Shown here: positions 25,201 through 32,981 of the stretch, in pieces
Layout of the letters: each line of letters starts with the position of its first letter
Position numbering within the stretch: the stretch's first letter is position 1
The notes under the pieces: model-generated
Database searches by the model: none
Told to the model about the DNA's origin: nothing
What the model saw: only the letters and a program-made list of their open reading frames with translations
DNA from: Candidatus Palauibacter poriticola
GTDB lineage: Bacteria; Gemmatimonadota; Gemmatimonadetes; Palauibacterales; Palauibacteraceae
Reading direction: 5' to 3'
Length of the DNA: 64,000 nt
Assembly (NCBI GenBank): GCA_012270965.1
Contig: JAAXHJ010000097.1
Span: 56,280-120,279, forward strand
Made by a program: the position numbers and the translations under genes

Positions 25201-26145
25201 GAAGTCGTTCGCCACGTAGAGATCCGGATCGCCATCCTCGTCCCAGTCGCTGAACCTTGCCGCGAGTCCCCAGTCGCGAGCCGGCGTCGAGACGTTCCCG
25301 CGGGAACGCGCGAGAGGCGCTCCGGGGCCCGCGGGCGCGAACCGTCCGTCGCCGAGCCCGGTGTAATATTCGTCCGGCTCTCCAAGCTCGAAGCGGCGCA
25401 CGAAGCGGCCGTCGAACTCCACGTGGTAGTGCTCGTCGTACAGTTCCCGCAGCTCCGGAGGGATGAGATTCCCGTCCTCGCCGCGCTGGAGGTGGTTGAT
25501 GTCGAGAACGTCCGGCGGGTAGAGGTCATCCACCTGCCGCGTCTTGTAGTTGGCGATGTAGAGGTCGAGATAGCCGTCGCCATCGGCGTCGGCGAGCGTG
25601 GAGGTCGTGCTCCCCCACTCCGCGGTGAGGCCCGCGTCGTCGAGTTCCGTGAAGCCGCCCGCACCATCGCCGAGGAAGATCCGGTTTCGGCCCCCGTGGA
25701 CCGCAATCACGAGATCGAGGTCATCATCTCCATCGATGTCGGCGAGCGTGGCGCCCCTCGCGAACACACCCTCGAGCGCGAGCACGGGCGGCGTGATCTC
25801 CTCGAAGCGCCAGCGGCCGAGGTTGCGGTAGAGGGCGCTCGCGCGCCCGAAGCCGGCGAGGAAGAGGTCGGCCAGACCGTCCCCGTCGACATCCCCGATC
25901 GCAACACCCTGACCCTCCGCGAGCACCCGGTTGCGGAGGCGCGTCGCCTCATCGACGTCGTACAGGAAGGTCACTCCGAGGTCGGAACCAACGAGCGGCC
26001 GGAAGCCGCCCGATCCCCGCGGCCGCAACTCTCGCCAGCGGTAGCCGTCCGCCTCGACCCAGGGTCCGGGATCCGGCACGCCGCAGGCCGAGACGAGGAG
26101 GGCCGCCGCGAGGAGGGTCGCCGCGAGGAGCGCCCGTGTGTTCAG
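22216..26145 (-). CDS. FG-GAP/VCBS repeat lipoprotein with ASPIC/UnbV domains (CTG start)
   Basis: A 1309-residue exported lipoprotein. The signal peptide is (M)NTRALLAATLLAAALLVSAC. Many calcium-binding FG-GAP blades follow, such as GDVDGDGLADLFLAG, DIDGDDDLDLVIA, DADGDGYLDLYIA and DLDRDGDLDVVVT. Two ASPIC/UnbV-type regions lie around residues 600-700 and at the C-terminus (NPRAIGARLRLEY). The frame has no ATG, GTG or TTG near the signal. The only sensible start is CTG 26145, which overlaps the S9 stop in a CTGA junction and is preceded by GGGGAGGG. The open frame upstream is a shadow of the S9 gene. Confidence 0.86.
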   Translation of the reverse strand: MNTRALLAATLLAAALLVSACGVPDPGPWVEADGYRWRELRPRGSGGFRPLVGSDLGVTFLYDVDEATRLRNRVLAEGQGVAIGDVDGDGLADLFLAGFGRASALYRNLGRWRFEEITPPVLALEGVFARGATLADIDGDDDLDLVIAVHGGRNRIFLGDGAGGFTELDDAGLTAEWGSTTSTLADADGDGYLDLYIANYKTRQVDDLYPPDVLDINHLQRGEDGNLIPPELRELYDEHYHVEFDGRFVRRFELGEPDEYYTGLGDGRFAPAGPGAPLARSRGNVSTPARDWGLAARFSDWDEDGDPDLYVANDFNSEDGIWINRGDGTFAPASSAAVRTTSLSSMAVDVGDLDRDGDLDLLTTDMLARDAAARLVQTPSYEPVPERPGVTDTRIQVNRNAVQLNRGDGTFAEAAWELGLAASDWTWGALIMDADLDGWNDILVTTGHAWDQLHGDANARVAAIPALPAEQALRMFPPLAQPNVAFRGGEDGFSDVSERWRWGVEADISHGLAAGDLDRDGDLDVVVTRLGAPPLLYRNDAAAPRILVRLRGTGPNTRGIGARIRLEHAAAGHSGGPEVPGSAGAPPAPGSVGGPPAPGSLAAYPAQVREITAGGAYLSSSEPVASFAAAADGAVILTIDWPDGRRTRLEGVVANREYVIDAATATPVVGSDPAAGAITAGTDAVRADSVGTDSVGAGANDPAKAATPAVRTHFVDVSDRLGHRHVESPFDDRLRQPLLPHSLDRLGPGVSWIDVEDDGDADLVVGSGRGGSPVLIRNDGDGFAAPRAVVPALAWDATAVLPHRAADGRVALLIGTSAYEAGTPAEAAAVPAVIAAPLGASAPAPPLIDAAGTPPGQPPATSGPLAQADIDGDGDLDLFVGGRVAPGAYPLAVDSRLLIHDGDTLRVDPERSLPFARLGLVSAALFTDYDLDGDPDLALALDWGSVRLFRNDGGRFTDVSDALGLTRLTGRWNGLAAADFDEDGRPDLVATGWGANLDVPSTYSLIYGDMNRDGVVDLVEARMESGTWRPLRGRDALAVPGGLSTLLRVTYVRFASTPLTDLIVGLDPERRLDVNELRHTVWLNRPSGFESAPLPAVAQRAPAFGVAAADLDGDGHEDLVLAQNFYAGRPGTPRYDAGRGLWLRGDGDGGFEPVRGSRSGIAVYGDARAVSLADFDRDGRVDVAFGVNGGQTRLYRNAGATPGLRVPLEGPPSNPRAIGARLRLEYADGTLGPAREVRSGEGYLAHHESTQTLGMAGAARVAPAGGDAPVRHATLHVVWSNGERTSVSLAPGTLEVRVRFAGTEGSTGS
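24061..24105. repeat. 15-bp in-frame tandem repeat x3
   Basis: Three copies of a CACCGAGTCGGTGCC-like unit inside the FG-GAP lipoprotein gene encode a repeated short Ala/Asp/Ser/Val linker (RADSVGTDSVG on the coding strand). Confidence 0.8.
24347..24427. repeat. 27-bp in-frame tandem repeat x3
   Basis: Three 27-bp units inside the FG-GAP lipoprotein gene encode a PGS-rich linker (VPGSAGAPPAPGSVGGPPA region) within the first ASPIC/UnbV segment. Confidence 0.8.
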
Positions 26146-28772
26146 CCACCCTCCCCGTTTGCCGGCGCTCCGTTTGCCGATGCCCCGTTTGCCGACGCCC
26201 CGCGGCCGCCGCCGATCACGCGCTCGAACAACTCGTAGATGCGCCGGTATTCGTCCGTCCACGACGAGGGCTCCGCGAAACCGTGGTTCTCCACCGGGTA
26301 CACGGCCATCTCCCAGTTCTCCTTCCCCAATTCTATGAGACGCTGGGCGAGGCGCACGACATCGGAGAAGTGCACGTTCGTGTCGTACATCCCGTGCGCC
26401 ATGAGGAGGTGTCCCTCGAAGCCCTCCGCGAAGTAGATGGGGGAGGACTGGCGGTACGCCTCCTCGTCCTCGTGGGGGAGGTTGAGGATGCGGCTCGTGT
26501 ACCAGTGGTTGTAGTGCGCCCAGTCGGTCACGGCGCGGAGCGCGCCGCCCGCCGCGAAGGACTCCGGCGCCGTGAAGAGCGCCATCAGCGTGATGAAGCC
26601 GCCGTACGAACCGCCGTAGATCCCCATGCGGTCGGGGTCGACGCCCTCCTCGCGGACGAGGTACGCGGCGCCGTCCACCTGGTCGGAGAGATCCCAGCCG
26701 CCCATGTGCCGGTAGATCGCCGTGCGCCAGTCGCGCCCGTAGCCGGCGGAGCCGCGGTAGTCGATGTCGAGCACCGTGTAGCCCTGGGCCGCCAGGAAGT
26801 GGTGGAACATGTATTCGCGGTAGTAGTTGGACCACCAGTTGTGGACGTTGTGCAGGTATCCCGCCCCGTGGACGAAGATGACGCCGGCCCCGTTGCGCTC
26901 GACTCCGAAGTCGGAGGGCCGGTAGATGCGAGCGGGCACCGGCGTCCCGTCGCGGGCCTCGAAGTGCACGATCTCGGGCCGGAGCCAGGGGAAGCCAAGC
27001 CACGCCTCGGTGGGGGAGGTCGTGACCTGGGTCATCTCGGCGCCCGGCGCGGCGTCGGCGAGGTAGAGTTCGGGCGGCCGGTTCGCGCGCGAATGGAGGA
27101 CGGCGAAGCGGCGCCCGTCGGGCGACGGCGTGACGGTGAACGATCCCTCTCCCTCGAGGAGCTGAACCCGGTCGGAGCCGTCGAAGTCCATGCGCCACGG
27201 GTGCTGGTCGAAGGGGGAGAGTTCGCTCGTCTGTAGGAGGAAGGCGTCCCACCCGTCCGGGATCGTTGCGCCGAGAACCTCCCATTCGCCGGCCGTGAGC
27301 GCCTCCTTGTTGCCGCCGTCGGCGTCGATCGCATAGACGTGCGAGTAGCCGGTTTCCTCGCTCACGTACCACGCGCGGGGCGTCGATCCGGCGGCTTCCG
27401 CCGGGAGCCAGCCGATGCAGCCCGCACCTTGGAAGCCGAAGCAGGGGCCGCCGACCCACGCCTCGTCGTGGTGCGTGTCCAGGAGCGTCAGCGAGCCGGT
27501 CGCCGCTTCGTAGGCGTAGAGGCGCCACGTCTTGTAGTCGTAGTCGACCGCGAACACGAGTCCGTGGGATCCCGCGTCGTTCCAGCCCGCGAAGCTCGCG
27601 ACGGCGAGGCGATCGTCGCGTTCCGCGGCGTCCGTCGGGGGGCCGCCCGATGCCGCGCCGTCCGCCTCGGATTCCGTCGCCTCCGATTCCGCCACCTCGG
27701 ACGCCGCCTCCTCCAACTCCGCCTCCGGCTCGGATTCCGGCCTCGAGCCGTCTCCCGTCAGGTCGAGCCAAGTCGCCTCGCCCGTCCCCGTGTCGACGAT
27801 GGCGAGGCGCGAGACGCCCTGCTCGTCCCCGACCTTGGCCCGCATCTCCGTGTTCTCGGTGTAGCCCGACTGCGTGATCCAGAGGGGGATGTCGGTGCTC
27901 CGGCCCTCGCCGCCGAAGCCGCCGCGCGTGACGGTGACGGCGACGCGGCGTCCGGTCGGGTCGGCGACGAAGGACTGCGCGCGCTCACCCTGTGCGAGGT
28001 GCAGGGTCTCGCGTTGCCCGGCCTCCCGGAGTTCGCGCCGCTCCTCGGCGCGCTCCTCCCGGATGTCCTGCACGCGGATGTGCTCGAACAGCTCTCGCTG
28101 CTGCTCTTCGAGGAAGGCCTTGTGCCCCTCGGCATCCGGATCCTCGGGCGTCTCCGGGCCGCCGATCGAGGTGAGTTGCCGGATCTCGCCGTCATCGATG
28201 TCGAAGGCGAAGAGGTTGTTCCCGCGGCGGAAGAAGATGGAAGCGCCGTCGCCGGAGAAGACGGGCCCCGCCTCGAAGTCCTCCGTGTGGGTCAGCCGGC
28301 GGGTCGCGGCGCCGTCCCGCTCGATGAGATAGAGGTCTCCGTCGGAGGACGTCACGCGCCAGCGGCCATCCGGGGAGACGTCGCCCGGCGCCAGGATGGG
28401 GCCGAGGCGAAGCTCTTCCTCGTCATCGACCCGCTCGGGCGTGCCGCCGGTCGAACGGACACGGTACAGCGCGCGTTGCTCGTGCCACTCGGCACCGCCC
28501 GGGAGCCAGCGGAAGTAGATCCACTCGCCGTCGTCGGACCAGCTCACGCCGACGGGCGTCTGCCCGACGTGCTCGGAGCCCCGCATGATGGATTCGAGCG
28601 TGAGGGCGAAGGCGTTGTCGCGCGCGGGGGCGGGCTCGAAACGGGCGAGACCCTGTCCGGCGAGCGGCGGTGCAGCCGCCAGCGCGACGGCCGCCGTGGC
28701 GGTCCACGCGGCGATACGCCACGAAGCGGCGCGCGACGCGGCGGGGGGGCGGGGTTTCGGGGAGAACTTCAC
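26142..28772 (-). CDS. S9 family prolyl oligopeptidase-type peptidase, secreted
   Basis: From GTG 28772 the product is 876 residues with a signal peptide (RIAAWTATAAVALAAAPPLAGQG). An N-terminal WD40/TolB-like propeller (GVSWSDDGEWIYFRW, GDVSPDGRWRVTSSDG) is followed by an alpha/beta-hydrolase domain. Its nucleophile is in GIYGGSYGGF (Ser about 720), the acid in MYDTNVHFSD (about 792) and the histidine in VENHGF (about 829). GTG overlaps the stop of the NTF2-like gene, with GGAGGAG 8 bases upstream. The C-terminus ends in three NGAS-type repeats. Such enzymes hydrolyse short or proline-containing peptides. Confidence 0.92.
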   Translation of the reverse strand: MKFSPKPRPPAASRAASWRIAAWTATAAVALAAAPPLAGQGLARFEPAPARDNAFALTLESIMRGSEHVGQTPVGVSWSDDGEWIYFRWLPGGAEWHEQRALYRVRSTGGTPERVDDEEELRLGPILAPGDVSPDGRWRVTSSDGDLYLIERDGAATRRLTHTEDFEAGPVFSGDGASIFFRRGNNLFAFDIDDGEIRQLTSIGGPETPEDPDAEGHKAFLEEQQRELFEHIRVQDIREERAEERRELREAGQRETLHLAQGERAQSFVADPTGRRVAVTVTRGGFGGEGRSTDIPLWITQSGYTENTEMRAKVGDEQGVSRLAIVDTGTGEATWLDLTGDGSRPESEPEAELEEAASEVAESEATESEADGAASGGPPTDAAERDDRLAVASFAGWNDAGSHGLVFAVDYDYKTWRLYAYEAATGSLTLLDTHHDEAWVGGPCFGFQGAGCIGWLPAEAAGSTPRAWYVSEETGYSHVYAIDADGGNKEALTAGEWEVLGATIPDGWDAFLLQTSELSPFDQHPWRMDFDGSDRVQLLEGEGSFTVTPSPDGRRFAVLHSRANRPPELYLADAAPGAEMTQVTTSPTEAWLGFPWLRPEIVHFEARDGTPVPARIYRPSDFGVERNGAGVIFVHGAGYLHNVHNWWSNYYREYMFHHFLAAQGYTVLDIDYRGSAGYGRDWRTAIYRHMGGWDLSDQVDGAAYLVREEGVDPDRMGIYGGSYGGFITLMALFTAPESFAAGGALRAVTDWAHYNHWYTSRILNLPHEDEEAYRQSSPIYFAEGFEGHLLMAHGMYDTNVHFSDVVRLAQRLIELGKENWEMAVYPVENHGFAEPSSWTDEYRRIYELFERVIGGGRGASANGASANGAPANGEGG
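26155..26199. repeat. 15-bp in-frame tandem repeat x3
   Basis: Three copies of a CCGTTTGCCGATGCC-like unit form the 3' end of the S9 gene and encode ASANGASANGAPANG on the coding strand. Confidence 0.9.
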
Positions 28773-29368
28773 GGGGTATCTCCTCCGTTTCTGGAGGGCA
28801 GATACTGTCCCGGGATCGGCAGATCCGGCCGTTCCGCGGCCCAGTAGATGGTGACAACGTACCAGCGGTCGCCGTCGTGCATGAGCTGGATCGAGTTGAT
28901 GCCGCGCGCGAACGGCTCGGGGTCGTCCGCGTTGCGCTTCGAGTCGTAGGTCGAGAACGCGTGCACCACGGGGCCGAAGCGCGCCTCGCTGCGGGCGATC
29001 TCCCGCTCGAAGAATCCGTTCTGTTCGAGGAAGCCGCCCGCCCGTTCCGCGTATTCGCCCGGACTCCACACGCTGTAGCCGTGCGCGCCCTCCGGGGACC
29101 GGGCCGTGGGAATGAGGCGGGCCTCCGGGATGAACAGGGAGCGGAAGCGATTCCAGTCCCGCGCCTGGCCGGCGGGGCCCGAGATCACGTCGTAGAGGGC
29201 CGCCAGGATGCTGTCGACCGACTCCACGTCATTCGGATCGGCGTCGGGCCAGCCCTCCGCCATGGCCACGTTCGCGCGGCTCTGGGCCAGGGAGGGGGCG
29301 GGCGTCGCGAGCGCCAGTGGGCCGGTGGCCAAGGCGCCGAGGAGGAGGAGTATACGCAGTCGTCGCAT
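28769..29368 (-). CDS. Exported NTF2-like (SnoaL) family protein
   Basis: A 199-residue protein with a clear signal peptide (RILLLLGALATGPLALATPAPSLAQ). The body resembles the NTF2/SnoaL cone fold: SILAALYDVISGPAGQ, RDWNRFRSLFIPEARLIP, and the final strands INSIQLMHDGDRWYVVTIYW. Such proteins can be enzymes or ligand binders, and nothing in the sequence specifies which. It leads a three-gene minus-strand unit with the S9 peptidase and FG-GAP lipoprotein through 4-base overlaps. Confidence 0.8.
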   Translation of the reverse strand: MRRLRILLLLGALATGPLALATPAPSLAQSRANVAMAEGWPDADPNDVESVDSILAALYDVISGPAGQARDWNRFRSLFIPEARLIPTARSPEGAHGYSVWSPGEYAERAGGFLEQNGFFEREIARSEARFGPVVHAFSTYDSKRNADDPEPFARGINSIQLMHDGDRWYVVTIYWAAERPDLPIPGQYLPSRNGGDTP

Positions 29369-29495
29369 CGTCAGCTCCGGGTGAGGTGGTTGGCGTCCCC
29401 GAATCTAGTGCCGCGTCTCGGAAGTCCGCGAGCTACCGAGAGTGCCGGGGACCGGCTCCTCCAAGGGCGTTCCGGCGGGAAACGGCGGATCCCGG

Positions 29496-29524
29496 TTGCA
29501 TCGGATGCGGGCCGGTTCTACCGT
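29496..29524 (+). promoter_or_regulatory. Putative promoter of tRNA-Arg
   Basis: TTGCAT (29496-29501) and TACCGT (29519-29524) are 17 bp apart and end 18 bp before the tRNA 5' end, a sensible placement. The -10 is weak. The rest of the 29369-29542 gap shows nothing recognisable. Confidence 0.4.
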
Positions 29525-29542
29525 TTTCCGCTCGCGCCACCC

Positions 29543-29616
29543 GCGCCCGTAGCTCAATTGGACAGAGCGTCTGACTTCGGATCAGAAGGCTGGGGGTTCG
29601 AGTCCTCCCGGGCGCA
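29543..29616 (+). tRNA. tRNA-Arg (anticodon TCG)
   Basis: A complete cloverleaf of 74 nt. The acceptor GCGCCCG (29543-29549) pairs with CGGGCGC (29609-29615), with discriminator A. The D arm contains AGCTCAATTGGACAGAGC. The anticodon stem TCTGA/TCAGA encloses the loop CTTCGGA with anticodon TCG at 29577-29579. The T loop is TTCGAGT. The CCA end is not encoded. It reads CGA-family arginine codons. Confidence 0.96.
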
Positions 29617-29690
29617 TGACCCCTCGTCCCGCGACGCGGGATTCCGAGAACCGAACCCCGAGGACGCGGGAGCACCGAGAACACCGAGCC

Positions 29691-30185
29691 GTGACGAATA
29701 TCGCCAACCCGACGCCGAGGCCGGACATCTCCCGGGGGCAGACCGCGAACTCCCCGCCGGGGGCCCGGTGCCCCATCGATCACAGGGCGGCGGAGCGCGC
29801 CGCGCGCTCACTGCCGGGGCCCGTGCGGCGAGCCGTCTTCCTGGGCGTGGGGAGCCTGAGCGTGAGCGCCGGCATCATCGGCATCGTCGTGCCCCTGTGG
29901 CCCACGACATGCTTCCTGCTACTCGCCGCGTGGTGCTTCGCGCGCAGCTCCCCTCGCGCGGAGCGATGGCTGCACGAGAACCGCCTCTTCGGCCGCTACC
30001 TCACCGCCTACCGTGAGCGCGGCGTGATTTCCACCCGAGTACGGCGCGGCGCGACCATCTTCCTGTGGAGCGCCATCCTCGTCTCGGCCGTGTTCGCCGC
30101 CGGACACCTCTGGGTCGTCGCCCTCCTCCTGCTCGTCGCCGCCCTCGTCACCGCCCACCTCTACTCCCTCCCCGGCGAAGGCTGA
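29691..30185 (+). CDS. DUF454 (YbaN-like) inner-membrane protein
   Basis: The product has the DUF454 signature GIIGIVVPLWPTTCFLLLAA followed by WCFARSSPRAERWL and LFGRYLTAYRERGVIS. Two more membrane segments follow near the C-terminus (IFLWSAILVSAVFAAG, WVVALLLLVAALVTAHL). GTG 29691 is the chosen start (164 residues). The frame is open further upstream and the true start could also be nearer the first membrane helix, since DUF454 proteins are usually about 125 residues. The function of the family is not established. Confidence 0.82.
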   Translation: MTNIANPTPRPDISRGQTANSPPGARCPIDHRAAERAARSLPGPVRRAVFLGVGSLSVSAGIIGIVVPLWPTTCFLLLAAWCFARSSPRAERWLHENRLFGRYLTAYRERGVISTRVRRGATIFLWSAILVSAVFAAGHLWVVALLLLVAALVTAHLYSLPGEG

Positions 30186-30192
30186 GTTTGCC

Positions 30193-31572
30193 GTGCCGGG
30201 AAAGGCCTCGGCGATTCCCGTCGGCACGGGGTTCACGCCCAACCTGATCAATCTACCCGCCTTCCTTGACGCTCTGATCCAGCACGCCGGAGACCCGGAG
30301 GCCCTGCAGGAAGCGGTTTGGCGACCTCCCGTTCGGCTTCCGCGCGAGACTTCCTCCAGGACGCGGAGCCTGCCGGTAGAGTCCGCCATCCAGTACGGCC
30401 TTCTAACCAAGGACCGCGAGCCAACGGAGCTGGCCCGGTCGCTGGCGAGTCTGGAACCCGCTGACCTCTATGACCGGTTCGCACGGCACATACTTCTCGA
30501 ACGTGGCGGGCTTCGCGTCATCGAGGGGATTCGGCAGATGCAGGCCGATGGTCTGCGCGTGACCGGCGATTCTCTCGCCCGCTTCCTGAGCGCCCAAGGG
30601 TTTCCCGTGTCGGTGCACAATACCGCCATCAACTCCTTGCGTATGTGGCTCTCCATGGCAGGTGTCTTCCCGCAGGGGAAAAGAGACCCGTGGAACATCT
30701 CCGAGGAGGCCGTGAAAGCACTGGTCGGGCTGGACGCGGCCTCGATCGCATCGCTCACTGACTTGGACGCGGCGCAGCGAGGTTTCCTCGCAGGCCTTTG
30801 CGCCCTCGATCCGGACGGCTGGTTCCCGGCGGCCGAGATACGGGACTGGGTCGAGACCACGCAAGGCGTTCAGATCGGCAGGCAATCGCTTCCGAAGGCC
30901 ATCCTCGAGCCGCTTCGGGACACCGGTCTGGTTGAGTTCCGCACCGGTGGTACGAAGAGCGGCAAGACGTCGAAGGTTCGGACGACGGAGAAGTTCCGAA
31001 GCGACGTGCTCACTCCCTTCCTGGAGACAACGCTAAGAGATCTCGAATCGGTAGTATCCGAATATTACAAGAAGAAGCCGGACGACATCTACGTGGAGCT
31101 GTCAGCCAAGGAGCCTCATGTACGCGGAGCTGCCTTGGAAGCATACACGATCCACATCATGCGCCTCCTCGGCCTGCAGTTCGTCGCGTGGAGAAAACGA
31201 AGCGCGCAAACGGCCCACGCGGAAGTCGATATCCTCATGACCGGACTTCTGGGGGGCCTGCCGACTCGGTGGCAGCTTCAGTGCAAGAACACGACGGAGC
31301 CGATTCGTTTGGAGGAGATTGCCAAGGAAGTCGGGCTACTTCCCGTGACAGCGGCCAGTCACATCATGTTCGTGGCAAACACCACCTTCACGTCCGATGC
31401 GCGCAAGTTTGCAAACATGATCATGGCCCGCTCGGCTACCACGATCTTCCTGCTCGACAAGACGGCCTTCGGGAAGATTCGGGAGACTCCAACCACCATC
31501 GCGGAGATCCTCCGAAAGCAATCGGAGGCCATCCTCAGGATGAGGAGCGAGAATCCGTTTTCTCCGACTTAG
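30193..31572 (+). CDS. Restriction endonuclease, PD-(D/E)xK type (partner of the neighbouring methyltransferase)
   Basis: A 459-residue protein. The C-terminal third carries a plausible Mrr-like catalytic site: HAEVDILM (about residues 342-349) followed by RWQLQCKNT (Lys about 362), the D-x(n)-QxK form of the PD-(D/E)xK core. The N-terminal two thirds look like winged-helix DNA-recognition modules (NTAINSLRMWLSMAGVF; SLPKAILEPLRDTGLVEF). It is convergent with the methyltransferase gene, and their 3' ends overlap by 38 bp. GC drops to about 47% at 31021-31080. Cleavage activity and site are inferred from the fold and pairing. Confidence 0.78.
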   Translation: MPGKASAIPVGTGFTPNLINLPAFLDALIQHAGDPEALQEAVWRPPVRLPRETSSRTRSLPVESAIQYGLLTKDREPTELARSLASLEPADLYDRFARHILLERGGLRVIEGIRQMQADGLRVTGDSLARFLSAQGFPVSVHNTAINSLRMWLSMAGVFPQGKRDPWNISEEAVKALVGLDAASIASLTDLDAAQRGFLAGLCALDPDGWFPAAEIRDWVETTQGVQIGRQSLPKAILEPLRDTGLVEFRTGGTKSGKTSKVRTTEKFRSDVLTPFLETTLRDLESVVSEYYKKKPDDIYVELSAKEPHVRGAALEAYTIHIMRLLGLQFVAWRKRSAQTAHAEVDILMTGLLGGLPTRWQLQCKNTTEPIRLEEIAKEVGLLPVTAASHIMFVANTTFTSDARKFANMIMARSATTIFLLDKTAFGKIRETPTTIAEILRKQSEAILRMRSENPFSPT

Positions 31573-32830
31573 TACGCCGGTTTCTCCCACCGTCGCCCGC
31601 GAGCGGAGGTTCGGGGTTTCCGTTCCAAAGGATGTCCGGTCGCCCAATCCGGTAGTAATTCCGCGGGTCGTTGGCGGCCGGGGGGGCTGAGGAATCGGTA
31701 GGTTCCTCGAATCGGGCCACCGCTCCTTCCAAGTAGCTCTCGACCAGCTCCACGCAGGTCCAAGACCGCTGGAGACGTTCGCATGCGGCTCCCGTGACAC
31801 AGCTACCGGCGAACGGATCGATCACCGTGTCGCCCTTGTCGGTCAGCATGCGGATGAAGTACTCCGGAAGCGCCGTCGGAAACCGTGCCGGATGGGGCTT
31901 GATCCCCTTGGCTCGACAGTACCGCAGGTAGTAGCTGTTGCTCTCGGTGTTGGCGACCGCGATCAGATTTGGTGGGATCGCTGCTCCGTTGTCTCGCGTG
32001 AACTTGTCGCTGATGTCATGGCCTGATGGGCGGAGCTTGCTCTTGTAGCCGTTCCTCAAGAGGGACTTCATGCTGGGGCTGTAGGGCTGGAGCACACGCC
32101 GATTCGACGCTTTGGGCCAAGGCGTCGGCGAAAGCCAGTAGACCGAGTTGACGGCATCCTTCACTCGGATGCGCCGCACGGTCACCCACTCCGCCGGCGT
32201 CGGAAGTTTTGACGGGTTCCACCAGTACAGTTCCTGGGCGAGGTGAAACTTGAACTCGTCACACAGCATCACCAGAAGACGGAAGTGGTAGAGGCTACGT
32301 GTCGGCTGTCCCCGGACCCACGATCCTCCGATGTCGATAACCAAGCTTCCGGAGTCCTTCAGGATCCGTCGGAACTCCGCTCCAAACGGTCTGAACCACT
32401 CGACGTACCGGGCGGCATCAGGGTTGTCATACTCCTTCTTCCGTTGAAGGCCGAACGGGGGGCTCGTGACCACGAGATCAACGGATCGGTCCGGCAAGTC
32501 ACGCATGTAGTCGAGCGAGTCACCGAGGATGGCCCGACCATGTTCCGTCTCGAAGTAGACCTCTCCACTCGCTGGATCCGGCGGAGGCGGCGACGCCGTT
32601 TCCTTCGTCTTCGTCCGTCGGCGTCGTCGTTTCGGCACAACCGGGAGTACGAGCTGCTCCTCGTTGCGTGTCGCGATGTATCGTTCGACGCTCCTTTCCT
32701 TGATGATCCAATCTCGTCCGATCTTGCTTCCAAGCAGCATGCCTTGGCTGACTAGGCGACGGACGTGCTGCGTCGTGTAGCCGAGGCGCTGGGCAGCCGC
32801 CTCACTCGTGACGAAATCTGAATCGCTCAT
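31535..32830 (-). CDS. DNA N4-cytosine methyltransferase (PvuII-like, beta class) with N-terminal HTH
   Basis: A 431-residue protein. Residues 1-55 form an excisionase/MerR-like helix-turn-helix (FVTSEAAAQRLGYTTQHVRR to GRDWIIKERSVERYI), and a basic linker RRRRRTKTK follows. The methyltransferase part has motif IV TSPPF (about 108-112) before motif I DPFAGSCVTG (about 342), the permuted order of the beta class that includes M.PvuII. Stretches such as LVIDIGGSWVRGQPTRSLY and NRRVLQPYSPSMKSLL resemble that family closely from memory. ATG 32830 has GGAG upstream. The HTH fusion suggests it also regulates transcription. Confidence 0.9.
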   Translation of the reverse strand: MSDSDFVTSEAAAQRLGYTTQHVRRLVSQGMLLGSKIGRDWIIKERSVERYIATRNEEQLVLPVVPKRRRRRTKTKETASPPPPDPASGEVYFETEHGRAILGDSLDYMRDLPDRSVDLVVTSPPFGLQRKKEYDNPDAARYVEWFRPFGAEFRRILKDSGSLVIDIGGSWVRGQPTRSLYHFRLLVMLCDEFKFHLAQELYWWNPSKLPTPAEWVTVRRIRVKDAVNSVYWLSPTPWPKASNRRVLQPYSPSMKSLLRNGYKSKLRPSGHDISDKFTRDNGAAIPPNLIAVANTESNSYYLRYCRAKGIKPHPARFPTALPEYFIRMLTDKGDTVIDPFAGSCVTGAACERLQRSWTCVELVESYLEGAVARFEEPTDSSAPPAANDPRNYYRIGRPDILWNGNPEPPLAGDGGRNRRTKSEKTDSRSSS

Positions 32831-32859
32831 CTCGGTGCTCCGGAGGGAAAGGATGCTGA

Positions 32860-32888
32860 AAGATGTTCGCGCGCGAACATCAAGTCAA
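32860..32888 (-). promoter_or_regulatory. Methyltransferase promoter with 20-bp palindromic operator
   Basis: On the minus strand, -35 TTGACT (32888-32883) and a weak -10 CATCTT (32865-32860) are separated by 17 bp. Positions 32862-32881 are a perfect palindrome, GATGTTCGCGCGCGAACATC, filling the spacer and reaching into the -10. The start codon lies 30 bases downstream. A protein bound there would block RNA polymerase. The HTH of the methyltransferase itself is the obvious candidate, by inference. Confidence 0.72.
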
Positions 32889-32981
32889 GAAGCGGCCGTC
32901 TGCACCATCCTGCCGGATGCGATCATCCGTCCCTCAAATCGCCCGCAGGCTTTCTGGGGCACCGATGCTTCAACGCGACCG

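Noticed and set aside
26145..27771. Upstream extension of the FG-GAP lipoprotein frame to 27771
   Set aside because: This part is the S9 peptidase gene read in another frame; the signal peptide starts at the CTG near 26145.
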